A DNA stretch of 6,539 bases from CAYFQH01 sp964345215 (GTDB lineage Bacteria > Bacillota > Clostridia > Christensenellales > Aristaeellaceae): the NCBI GenBank assembly GCA_964345215.1, contig CAYFQH010000076.1:1-6539 (forward strand), in the 5' to 3' direction. Of this stretch, positions 1 through 6,357 are shown piece by piece; the first letter of the stretch is position 1, and each line of letters opens with the position of its first letter. The notes below the pieces were generated by a model, which saw nothing but the letters and a program-made list of their open reading frames with translations, did not search any database and had not been told where the DNA came from. The position numbers and the translations under genes are program-made.

Positions 1-827
1 TGCTGTTGGCGCTGGTCAATGGTTCTAAAAAGCTGAATAATGGTAATGTTTTCCATCATCGGTTCAATACCCAAATCGTCAATAATCAACAAATCACAGG
101 CAATGGTAGGCTCCATCAGCTCCCAGTCGTTTGAAAAATGGGCCTGGCGGGCCAGTTCAATAAAACGGTAGGCCGTCATGTAATTAACCCAGTAGCCTTT
201 TTCAGAGACTTTATTGGCCAGGGCTTGAAGCAAAAAGGTTTTTCCAAGGCCGCTTTGGCCTACAAACAGCATATCGCTGACCTTGGTGTTAGGAAAATCA
301 TCAGCATACTGGTACACTTTTTGGCGAATAAAGGCCATGTAGCTGCGCTGGCTCACCCCCAGGGAAGGAATGATCTCGTTGGAATACACTTCTTCATTGT
401 AGTGGGCAAAGGTATCCCTGGCGTTGCTCCAAAGCCCTTGTTTTTCGGCCTTTTTAATATCGTAGGCTTTTTTAAGGCAGTGGCAGCGTTTTTTTAAGGT
501 TTCTCCCACGTAGCCCGTATCCCTACAGTCTTCACAGCGGTAAATGGGCTGAAGGTAGTCTTTGTCAAAGCCTGCTTCAACCAAAAGCCTTTGAATCGTT
601 TGACTATGCTCCTCCATGGTCTTTTCAATGCTCGTATTCTCTGGAGCCTGCTGATTAATAGCCCTTTTAAGCTGAGAAAAGAAGAAATGCTCCCGTTTTT
701 CAAGGGCCTTTGCCACCTGGGGGGCCTTTTCTTCTATTTCTTTTATGCGGCGCTGCTCCTCCCACTGGTTTTCCTGGCGCACTTTGGCATATTCATCCAA
801 AAGCTCATATAAAATTCCGTCACTCAT
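1..827 (-). CDS. DnaI/DnaC-family helicase-loader ATPase, C-terminus cut by the window edge
   Basis: This reads as an AAA+ ATPase of the DnaI/DnaC type, which loads the replicative helicase onto DNA with DnaD/DnaB-type partners. I translated 275 residues from the ATG at 827 to the edge with no stop. A charged N-terminal helical region (about 1-85) is followed by a cysteine cluster resembling the zinc-binding element of Bacillus DnaI: C98 and C101 (CEDC), C115 and C117 (CHC). The ATPase core has Walker A GQSGLGKT at 190-197 and Walker B LLIIDD at 246-251. Relatives are about 310-330 residues, so the sensor and arginine-finger part lies outside the window. The start overlaps the end of the upstream DnaD-like gene by 8 bp. 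A GGAGGAGG site (840-847) sits 12 nt upstream, separated by a run of eight A. The overlap suggests coupled translation. IstB-type transposition ATPases share this fold, but the DnaD neighbour and the cysteine cluster favour a primosomal role. Confidence 0.93.
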   Translation of the reverse strand, partial: MSDGILYELLDEYAKVRQENQWEEQRRIKEIEEKAPQVAKALEKREHFFFSQLKRAINQQAPENTSIEKTMEEHSQTIQRLLVEAGFDKDYLQPIYRCEDCRDTGYVGETLKKRCHCLKKAYDIKKAEKQGLWSNARDTFAHYNEEVYSNEIIPSLGVSQRSYMAFIRQKVYQYADDFPNTKVSDMLFVGQSGLGKTFLLQALANKVSEKGYWVNYMTAYRFIELARQAHFSNDWELMEPTIACDLLIIDDLGIEPMMENITIIQLFRTIDQRQQ

Positions 828-2313
828 CTTTTTTTTGAGCCTCCTCCATTAAAGCAGCTGCCTTTTTCGCCAAGTCAATTTCATCATAGCTGCGTTGGGT
901 GTACTGCTGTTCAGAAACCTTTTTCCTGCCCTTTGGTTCTTTTTTATCACCGGGCTTGTCGCTTCGGTTATTTTGGTTTTGCCGGGCCTTGTCAACCGTA
1001 TCCACTTTCTGTTCGTACCAGGCCAATAAAACCGCATCCATATAAGGTATTTTTTTATCTGCATTTTGGGCGCTTTGGGCCGCCAGCCCCAGCATCTCTT
1101 CAGAAAAGCCCCAGTCCCCTTGCCATTTGCTGAGCAGCTGCCGATGGGCCGCTGTGGGCTTACCCTGGTGGCCGGCAATGTCGTAAATGGTTAACAGCAG
1201 GTGGTTGGCCTGGTAAAAGGCTGCCACATAGTCAAGGGCCTTTTCCTTTGTATTAATGCCCTTTTGGCTCCAAGTGGTGGCAAGGGATAATAATTCATCC
1301 ATCTTCCCACCGCTTTTAGCCACCTCCCGGGCTCCTACCATGAGGGCATCGTGGGGGAGGAGGAGGAGCATTTGCTCATACAAGCCTTCAGCCATTTTGC
1401 TGCCCTTAGTATAGCGCATACCCAAGGTATTTAGCAGCTCCCTTACCGGTTCGCTTTTCTGGCTCTGCTTTTCAAGATGGCGTTCCACTTCTTTTTTGCC
1501 TGTAAGGCCCTTGCCCTCCTGAGCGTAAAAGCCTTTTAAAATGCCGTCCAAGTAGGCCATGTTCGGGTCGCCCTTGGTGGTTTCCACACAAGCGGCCTCA
1601 ATAGCCCCATGGTCAAAGCCCCAGTCTCCCGTCCATTTTTGATACAGGTTCATCTCATCCTGAGAAGGTTGGCGCCGCTTGCCCAGCCTTCTCAATATTT
1701 TTTTCGTTCCTTCTTCAACGGCCTTTGAGCGGGAGAGAACCTCCTCCGCCTCTTCAATGGTGGTTACCTTTTCTTCCGCTAATAACACTGCCAGCTTTTC
1801 TGCCGCTTTAAAGGTAAAATGCTTGCCCCTGTTTACAATTAAGAACTGTACCAAGTATAAAACCACTTCTATTGGCAGGTGCAAGTCCTCTACCCACTCA
1901 TAAGCCTGGGCAATTTCTTTGCCATGGGGCTGCCGGTCGTTTCCAAAAGCGCTGAACAGGGCTTCGGCAAAATTTTCATAGGCCCTGTCTTCCAGGGTGT
2001 TTTGGCGCATAAACATCAGTTGCTTGGCATTTACATACCGGTAGCTTAAAGGTTCATCGCTAATGCGCTGTACAAGGCCTTTGCGCTCCCAATAGCGAAA
2101 GGCCGCCTCTACTTCCTGGCCGGTTATGGCAAGTTCCTTGGCAATGTTTTCAACCCCCAGCCCTTCAACAGGGTGGTAGCTGTACATCAGGCCATATAAA
2201 TATACTTTTACATATTCTCCTTTGGCCCCGGCCATATATTCCTGTAAAAAAATATTTTCTACCGGGGTTGAATCAAAAAGAAGAAATTTTTCATCAAACT
2301 CAAATAAGGGCAC
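820..2313 (-). CDS. DnaD/DnaB-like replication initiation (primosome) protein
   Basis: This 497-residue protein belongs to the DnaD/DnaB primosome family, which remodels origin DNA and recruits the helicase loader. Residues about 3-100 form the N-terminal winged-helix region, including DEKFLLFDSTPVENIFLQEY and YVKVYLYGLMYSYHP, typical of clostridial DnaD proteins. The rest holds helical modules of the C-terminal DnaD type at about 135-189, 223-270, 311-359 and 393-443. Two carry near-identical KWTGDWGF and KWQGDWGF motifs followed by YLDGIL or YMDAVL. A polar, lysine-rich tail follows from about 445. At 497 residues it is about twice the length of B. subtilis DnaD and close to the length of DnaB, whose gene also precedes dnaI. 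I chose the GTG at 2313 because AGAGGTGA lies 7 nt upstream and a promoter lies 30-60 bp upstream. An in-frame ATG at 2412 would begin upstream of that promoter and adds unrelated residues. The gene is first in an operon with the ATPase at 1-827. Confidence 0.93.
   Translation of the reverse strand: MPLFEFDEKFLLFDSTPVENIFLQEYMAGAKGEYVKVYLYGLMYSYHPVEGLGVENIAKELAITGQEVEAAFRYWERKGLVQRISDEPLSYRYVNAKQLMFMRQNTLEDRAYENFAEALFSAFGNDRQPHGKEIAQAYEWVEDLHLPIEVVLYLVQFLIVNRGKHFTFKAAEKLAVLLAEEKVTTIEEAEEVLSRSKAVEEGTKKILRRLGKRRQPSQDEMNLYQKWTGDWGFDHGAIEAACVETTKGDPNMAYLDGILKGFYAQEGKGLTGKKEVERHLEKQSQKSEPVRELLNTLGMRYTKGSKMAEGLYEQMLLLLPHDALMVGAREVAKSGGKMDELLSLATTWSQKGINTKEKALDYVAAFYQANHLLLTIYDIAGHQGKPTAAHRQLLSKWQGDWGFSEEMLGLAAQSAQNADKKIPYMDAVLLAWYEQKVDTVDKARQNQNNRSDKPGDKKEPKGRKKVSEQQYTQRSYDEIDLAKKAAALMEEAQKKDE
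985..1911 (-). other. Four tandem DnaD C-terminal-type (DnaB_2/DDBH2) modules within the DnaD-like protein
   Basis: By eye, four helical units begin at residues about 135, 223, 311 and 393 of the 497-residue protein, a spacing of 88, 88 and 82 residues. Units 2 and 4 are clear family members (KWxGDWGF, then Y[LM]Dx[IV]L). Units 1 (YEWVEDLHLP) and 3 (LYEQMLLLLPHD, ending WSQKGINT) fit the same pattern more loosely. Each is preceded by a linker that often carries a short leucine-rich helix and a P-x(3,6) turn. The first and third assignments are inference from pattern, not from an alignment score. Confidence 0.6.
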
Positions 2314-2320
2314 CCAACAA

Positions 2321-2328
2321 TCACCTCT
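2321..2328 (-). promoter_or_regulatory. Ribosome binding site that fixes the GTG start of the DnaD-like gene
   Basis: The minus strand reads AGAGGTGA here, then 7 nt, then the GTG at 2313. This is optimal Shine-Dalgarno spacing for the GTG. No comparable site precedes the ATG at 2412. Confidence 0.75.
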
Positions 2329-2344
2329 GTTATTTCCTTCCCTA

Positions 2345-2372
2345 ATTATAGCACAGCCAATCAATAAAACAA
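2345..2372 (-). promoter_or_regulatory. Sigma-A type promoter of the primosome operon
   Basis: On the minus strand, TTGTTT (2367-2372) is separated by 16 bp from a perfect TATAAT (2345-2350). TG sits one base upstream of the -10 box, giving an extended -10. Transcription would begin near 2338, leaving a leader of about 25 nt before the GTG at 2313. It is divergent from the nagA promoter, so the two operons share the intergenic region 2314-2504. Confidence 0.75.
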
Positions 2373-2438
2373 CGGCTCTCTTCTTTATGCGCTTGTTTTT
2401 ACCCCTCATCATTCACAGTTTCTTAGCAGGGCAAACCA

Positions 2439-2467
2439 TTGCAATAAAAGGTCTTTGCAGGTATGAT
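2439..2467 (+). promoter_or_regulatory. Sigma-A type promoter of nagA
   Basis: TTGCAA (2439-2444), a 17-bp spacer and TATGAT (2462-2467) make a good vegetative promoter. The start point would be near 2474, about 30 nt ahead of the nagA ATG. I see no clear operator palindrome of the NagR type around it. Confidence 0.65.
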
Positions 2468-2504
2468 AAATAGCAGGAATATTCTATAAAAAAGGAGCAA
2501 TGGC

Positions 2505-3626
2505 ATGATTATTCAAAACGCAACGGTTTATATGAACGGGCACTTTACACCCGGCCTGTCCCTTCGCCTTGAAGAGGGCCTTATCCAGGCCATTGACAGC
2601 CAGATAACCCCTGGCGAAAACGAAAAAGTAATTGACTGTAATGGAGACTATATTATACCCGGCTTTGTAGACGTGCACATTCATGGATTTAGAGGTAAGG
2701 ATACCATGTATGGCGAGGATGCGGTGCGTTTTATTGCCAGGGAGTTAAAAGGCCAGGGGGTGGCAGCTTTTTTGCCCACCACCATGAGTGCCAGCGCCCA
2801 AGATACCAAGGCGACCTTAAAGGCCATAACCCAGGTTAAAAACAACCGGGACCCTTTCAGCGCCCACGTGCTGGGGGCCCACATGGAAGCCCCTTTTATG
2901 GACCTTTCAAAAAAGGGAGCCCAGCGGGGTGAGTTCTTTGTAAACCCCAGCAACCAGGCCTACCAGGATTTTACCGGGGATTATGCTGCCAGTGTGCGGC
3001 TGATTACCATGGCTCCGGAGCTGCCCGGGGGCATGGACTTTATCCGCAGCCACGCAGGGAAGGATACGGTGATTAGCATTGGGCATACCCAGGCCACCTG
3101 CGCCCATACCCATCAGGCGGCCGATATGGGGGCCACCCACGTAACCCACCTATTTAATGCCCAAACGCCCCTGCTCCATCGGGAGCCCGGGGTACCCGGT
3201 GCCGCCCTTACAGACAGCCGGCTTTTTGCCGAACTGATCTGCGACGGCATTCACCTGCACCCGGATATCATTCGCCTGGCGATTGCTGCCAAAGGAAAAG
3301 AAAGAGTGCTGCTGGTTACCGATGCTATGGAGGCCGCCGGTATGCCCGACGGAGAGTATGAGCTGGGCGGTCAAAAAGTATTTGTACGGGAAGGGGCTGC
3401 CCGCCTTTCTTCCGGCACCCTGGCTGGCTCTACCCTGACCATGGCCCAGGGCCTTAAAAATCTGATTACAAAATTTAACATCGACCCTGAAACCGCCGTT
3501 TGGATGGCTACAGCCTCCCCGGCCGATTCCATTTACGAAGAGCACTTTGGGCGCATTGGCCTTGGGCGCAGCAGCATCGTATCCCGTTGGAGCCCCAGGT
3601 GGGATTTAATGGATGTTTTTGAATAA
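2505..3626 (+). CDS. nagA: N-acetylglucosamine-6-phosphate deacetylase
   Basis: This enzyme removes the acetyl group from N-acetylglucosamine 6-phosphate, giving glucosamine 6-phosphate and acetate in amino-sugar and cell-wall recycling. The 373-residue protein shows the amidohydrolase TIM-barrel motifs in order: HIHG at 58-61, HMEAP at 126-130 with metal ligand E128, GHT at 193-195, HLFNA at 215-219, HREPG at 225-229, DGIHLHP at 247-253, and TDAM with catalytic D273. HLEGP and HLFNAM are the usual forms, so G-to-A and M-to-Q are mild departures that spare the ligands. AAAGGAG at 2491-2497 supports the ATG at 2505. The end is unusual: after FGRIG the normal GKxADLVxLD strand is replaced by a short divergent segment, and the last strand is missing, about 10-15 residues short. 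No nagB or PTS gene is adjacent. The next plus-strand gene is a damaged acetyltransferase, and I see no terminator directly after nagA. Confidence 0.93.
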   Translation: MIIQNATVYMNGHFTPGLSLRLEEGLIQAIDSQITPGENEKVIDCNGDYIIPGFVDVHIHGFRGKDTMYGEDAVRFIARELKGQGVAAFLPTTMSASAQDTKATLKAITQVKNNRDPFSAHVLGAHMEAPFMDLSKKGAQRGEFFVNPSNQAYQDFTGDYAASVRLITMAPELPGGMDFIRSHAGKDTVISIGHTQATCAHTHQAADMGATHVTHLFNAQTPLLHREPGVPGAALTDSRLFAELICDGIHLHPDIIRLAIAAKGKERVLLVTDAMEAAGMPDGEYELGGQKVFVREGAARLSSGTLAGSTLTMAQGLKNLITKFNIDPETAVWMATASPADSIYEEHFGRIGLGRSSIVSRWSPRWDLMDVFE

Positions 3627-3707
3627 GGATTAAAAAGCATGAGGGCATTTTTTCTAAGGCTTTTAAACGACATTGAGTTCACAAAAGGAAAAAAGAGGAC
3701 ATGAAAG

Positions 3708-4298
3708 TTGAATGTTGAAATAAAAAGATTGGTCCCAGCCCTCAAGGAAGACTATGTAGCTTTTTTTGATGCTACGCCACACGATCAAAATATAAACGAG
3801 CACAAGTGTTGTTGTGTGTGTTGGGCAAGTGATGAATGGAAAGGAAAAGATTTTTCCACTGCCCTAAAAAGAAGAAAATGAGCCCTAACGTATGTAGAAA
3901 ACAAAAATATTCAGGGGTATCTTGCCTATTATGGCAGCAAAGTAGTTGGCTGGTGCAATGCCAATACCAAAACAGATTGTTTAAAATGTATAAGTTGGAA
4001 GAGGTTTATGGGGGATGTGCCGCTAGAAGAACCCGATGCCGGCATAAAAGCAAAGTCTGTCTTTTGTTTTGTTATTGCACCGGAAATGAAGCGTAAAGGC
4101 ATTGCAACAATGTTACTTGAGCGGGTATGCGAAGATGCCCTTCAAGATGGTTTTGATATTATAGAAGCGTATCCACACATAAAACACAGCTATCCATCTT
4201 CAGACTTTGGCGGATATTCGCAAATGTATGAGAAAAACGGCTTTCATGTATCATTGAAAACAAAAAAAACGCAGGTTATGCGCAAGGTACTAAAATAG
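3708..4298 (+). pseudogene. GNAT-family N-acetyltransferase interrupted by one in-frame TGA
   Basis: One continuous frame of 197 codons reads as a GNAT acetyltransferase (acetyl-CoA dependent, substrate unknown), broken only by TGA at 3879-3881. Before the stop are a HKCCCVCW cysteine motif and GKDFSTALKRR. After it come YLAYYGSKVVGWCNA, then the acetyl-CoA motif VFCFVIAPEMKRKGIAT, then MYEKNGF near the C-terminus. The pieces join without gap or frame change and match the order and length of a cysteine-rich GNAT group of about 195-200 residues. The start is best read as TTG at 3708 (MNVEI...), with AAGAGG at 3693-3698 about 9 nt upstream. The ATG at 4008 lies inside the domain and would give a 96-residue fragment lacking the N-terminal half. 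TGA is a normal stop here: the DnaD-like gene ends with it, and Trp is TGG throughout. Its base composition is more AT-rich than nagA, hinting at separate origin. Confidence 0.85.
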
Positions 4299-4347
4299 CT
4301 CCTAAATTTATTTTTTAAGCCGTATCTACGAAGGCGCTCTTTTTGTG

Positions 4348-4381
4348 GCAGCGGTTCACTATTTGGTGCCGCCGCTTTTTT
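4348..4381 (+). terminator. Rho-independent terminator after the GNAT gene
   Basis: GCAGCGG (4348-4354) pairs with CCGCCGC (4369-4375) with one A-C mismatch. CAC/GTG pairing continues the stem inside, and six T follow (4376-4381). It would end the nagA/GNAT transcript before the peptidase gene. Confidence 0.7.
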
Positions 4382-4395
4382 ACAGCATTTGCTGT
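4382..4395 (+). repeat. Perfect 14-bp palindrome upstream of the M42 peptidase gene
   Basis: ACAGCATTTGCTGT consists of ACAGCA and its exact inverted copy TGCTGT around TT. The two-base loop is too tight for an RNA hairpin, so a protein-binding site is more plausible than a terminator. It lies 54 bp before the start codon. The function is unknown, and chance is possible. Confidence 0.3.
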
Positions 4396-4448
4396 GCTTC
4401 TAGTGGTAATTCAACAAAAAAATATTTATGATTTAACGGAGGTTTCTT

Positions 4449-5480
4449 ATGATTTTTACTGACACCGCCATTTCCTATATCCAGTCTCTTTGCGCTATTC
4501 CAAGCCCTACAGGCTATACCCGCCAGGCAGAGGATTTTATTGTTGCCGCCCTAAGCGAAATGGGTTTTGCCCCTACCAAAAGCCCCAAAGGCACGGTTTT
4601 ATGCCATCTTGGGGGTCAAGGGCGAAAACTGCTGCTCTCCTCCCACATTGACACCCTGGGGGCCATGGTGCGCAGTATTAAATCAAACGGGCGCCTTGCA
4701 TTTACCCAGGTGGGAGGGTATAACAACAGCGTAATTGAAAATGAAAACTGTATCATTCATACCCGCAGCGGCAAAACCTACGGCGGCACTTTTCATAATA
4801 TTCACGCCTCCCGCCATGTGTACGGCTCCACCGACAGCACCAATAAAACCGAAGAAACCCTTGAAATTGTAATTGACGAGCTGGTAAAGGATGCCCAGGA
4901 TGTAAGAGCCTTTGGCATTGGACCCGGGGATTTTGTTACCTTTGACCCAAGAACCCTCTATACCTCCTCAGGTTTTATTAAAAGCCGCCACCTGGACGAT
5001 AAGGCTTCCTCCGGGGTTTTATTGGCCCTGGCCGCCATGGTTTACAAGGGTGAAGTTGACCTGAAAAGGGACGTAACCCTTATGTTTACCGTATTTGAAG
5101 AGGTAGGGCACGGGGCCAGCGTGGTCTTGCCTCAAATTGATGATATGGTTGCTGTTGACATGGGATGTGTAGGTGATGATTTAACCTGCGATGAAACCAT
5201 GGTTTCCATTTGTGCCAAAGATTCTTCCGGCCCTTATCATTACGAGCTAACCAACGAGCTGATCGCCCTGGCCAAAGAAGAAAAACTGGATTATGCCGTA
5301 GATATTTACCCTTACTACGGCTCCGATGCCTCTGCCGCCATGCGTGCAGGCCTGGATGCCCGCCACGCCCTCATCGGCCCTGGGGTTTTTGCCTCCCACG
5401 GCTACGAGCGCACCCACCGCAAGGCCATTGAAAACACATTAAAGCTGGTTTGTGCCTTTATATCCACTGAAGGGAAATAA
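4449..5480 (+). CDS. M42-family metallo-aminopeptidase
   Basis: This is an M42 family peptidase (tetrahedral aminopeptidase / glutamyl aminopeptidase group), a cytoplasmic di-metal exopeptidase that trims N-terminal residues from peptides. The 343 residues match the family's usual 340-360. The catalytic set is complete: SSHIDTLG with H66 and D68, RHLDDKAS with bridging D183, FEEVGHG with catalytic E217 and ligand E218, AVDMG with D237, and RTHRKAI with H323. The N-terminal LCAIPSPTGYT is also typical. There is no signal peptide or membrane segment. GGAGG (4438-4442) lies 6 nt before the ATG. A -10-like TATGAT at 4427-4432 is present, but no good -35 was found. Some relatives were historically called endoglucanase M, but the metal ligands support a peptidase. 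Substrate preference cannot be read from sequence. Confidence 0.95.
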   Translation: MIFTDTAISYIQSLCAIPSPTGYTRQAEDFIVAALSEMGFAPTKSPKGTVLCHLGGQGRKLLLSSHIDTLGAMVRSIKSNGRLAFTQVGGYNNSVIENENCIIHTRSGKTYGGTFHNIHASRHVYGSTDSTNKTEETLEIVIDELVKDAQDVRAFGIGPGDFVTFDPRTLYTSSGFIKSRHLDDKASSGVLLALAAMVYKGEVDLKRDVTLMFTVFEEVGHGASVVLPQIDDMVAVDMGCVGDDLTCDETMVSICAKDSSGPYHYELTNELIALAKEEKLDYAVDIYPYYGSDASAAMRAGLDARHALIGPGVFASHGYERTHRKAIENTLKLVCAFISTEGK

Positions 5481-5497
5481 CACCTGTTCAATAGGGA

Positions 5498-5517
5498 CTT
5501 TGCCCCAAAGGGGTTTT
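5498..5517 (+). terminator. Weak hairpin after the M42 peptidase gene
   Basis: CTTTG-CCC-CAAAG, or alternatively CCCC-AAA-GGGG, can pair, and TTTT follows. The stem is only 4-5 bp and the T tract is short, so this is a weak candidate placed 18 bp after the stop codon. Confidence 0.3.
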
Positions 5518-5534
5518 GCCACATACACCGTACC

Positions 5535-5702
5535 ATGATGCAGGTATATGATAAAAACAGTAAAGCAGCAGCCATTTTATATTAAGGAGATTTTGATGCC
5601 TCGGTTGCCGCCAGCTATATGAATGCTGGCAATGCCGCTTACCTTCATTTGGAGTTGAATATTCAGGGGCATATTGTTAAAAAATACGGGGAGGAGGGTT
5701 AA
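5535..5702 (+). pseudogene. Unrecognised short reading frame with one internal TAA
   Basis: A frame from the ATG at 5535 runs for 55 codons to TAA at 5700-5702, with one internal TAA at 5583-5585. The part before reads MMQVYDKNSKAAAILY. The part after includes GDFDASVAASYMNAGNAAYL and LNIQGHIVKKYGEEG, an amphipathic, protein-like sequence without low complexity. That makes decay of a real small gene more likely than chance. No good ribosome binding site precedes the ATG, so the true start may be lost. I do not recognise the family. The next frame begins 8 nt after its stop, so the two may have formed a small operon. Confidence 0.4.
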
Positions 5703-5710
5703 ATTAAGCC

Positions 5711-6051
5711 GTGGCTCAACACCAAAAAAACCAACAGCAGCTTCAAATAATCCGCAGCAAAATAAGTAATCCTCACCTTTTTAGGCACGATTTTACGGCT
5801 TTCTACCAGGCCTGCCTGGAAAACTAGCTATTTATGCAAATGAATCCGATAGAAAGCGGATCTATCAAATGGCTTTTAAAGAGGATGAAGTATGGCAGGC
5901 TATATTTAAAAGCAAGGAAGACTTCAAAGGGCCAGAACTTCAAAATGAGGAAGCAACCTTTTTCGGTGTTATGCCAGGGTTAAACATGTATTTGATTACT
6001 GAATACGAAAATCAAGTAGTTAGGACCATACTTCACGCTTATAACAACTGA
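5711..6051 (+). pseudogene. Unrecognised ~114-codon gene with a single frameshift
   Basis: Starting at GTG 5711, the frame reads VAQHQKNQQQ, then FRHDFTAFYQACLE, and hits TAG at 5825-5827. If one A is restored in the A run at 5820-5823 (GAA AAA CTA), it continues as KLAIYANESDRKRIYQMAFK, WQAIFKSKEDFKGPELQ and FFGVMPGLNMYLI to TGA at 6049-6051. The two halves join smoothly, so I take this as one soluble, charged protein of about 114 codons. An ATG at 5869 would give only the last 60 residues and has no clear ribosome binding site. GGGGAGGAGGG at 5688-5698 lies 12 nt ahead of the GTG. I do not recognise the family. The fused length resembles small accessory proteins, but no motif supports a function. 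Confidence 0.5.
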
Positions 6052-6060
6052 AAAACTCCA

Positions 6061-6357
6061 AACATCGAACTGGATATGTGGCTGCCCTCAATAAAATATA
6101 CGGGTATAGGAATTGGACTTAAAACAATGACTTTACTGATTAAAAAGCTGGCAATTGATTATGGAATAAAAACATTTGTTATTAGGCCATGGATAAAAAC
6201 CCCTATACCATAAGGGCATACGAAAAATGCGGATTTGTAAAAAAATCATTTTCTTCCTGAAGATTATTATGGAAAGCATTTAGAAATGAGGGGCAAGGGT
6301 AATTATTGCAAAGATGAAAATGTGAACAGGGTTCTTTCTTTTAACGTAGAACGTTGA
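6061..6357 (+). pseudogene. C-terminal remnant of a GNAT-family acetyltransferase with two 1-nt indels
   Basis: This is the acetyl-CoA-binding half of a GNAT acetyltransferase, resembling aminoglycoside 6'-type and related enzymes. The first frame reads NIELDMWLPSIKYTGIGIG, then LLIKKLAIDYGIKTFVI. Near 6190 the frame shifts by a 1-nt loss and continues as DKNPYTIRAYEKCGF, the classic GNAT C-terminal motif. Near 6249-6252 an extra T restores the first frame, giving FLPEDYYGKHLEMRGKGNY and ending at TGA 6355-6357. The N-terminal half, about 80-90 residues, is absent: the preceding bases belong to another frame that stops at 6051. It is therefore non-functional as an enzyme. The subfamily assignment is tentative. 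Confidence 0.75.

Noticed and set aside
138..812. Plus-strand and other-frame open frames across the ATPase gene
   Set aside because: They are antisense or out-of-frame shadows of the minus-strand ATPase, whose Walker motifs and cysteine cluster are clear in one continuous frame.
1..827. IstB-type transposon ATPase instead of a helicase loader
   Set aside because: There is no IS21 transposase beside it; the partner is a DnaD-like gene in an overlapping operon, and the cysteine cluster fits DnaI.
2500..2508. ATG at 2500 as a nagA start
   Set aside because: It reads ATG GCA TGA and stops at once; the ATG at 2505 has correct spacing to AAAGGAG and gives the NagA sequence.
3639..3704. A 21-residue frame (MRAFFLRLLNDIEF...) between nagA and the acetyltransferase
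   Set aside because: It has AAGGA about 9 nt upstream and ends 3 nt before the TTG start, but the peptide has no recognisable character and the length is within chance.
3879..3881. Selenocysteine or reassigned TGA in the acetyltransferase
   Set aside because: TGA is used as a stop elsewhere in the window and Trp is TGG; no convincing SECIS-like hairpin was seen after the codon, so a nonsense mutation is simpler.
3836..4096. An 86-residue open frame overlapping the acetyltransferase
   Set aside because: It lies in a different frame from the conserved GNAT motifs, and its product is cysteine- and arginine-rich with no family resemblance.
4318..4345. Possible first terminator (GCC...GGC followed by CTCTTTTT) after the acetyltransferase
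   Set aside because: Only about three to four base pairs can form; the hairpin at 4348-4381 is far better.
5210..5431. Arginine/cysteine-rich open frame inside the M42 peptidase gene
   Set aside because: It is an out-of-frame shadow of the peptidase, whose catalytic residues are all in the main frame.
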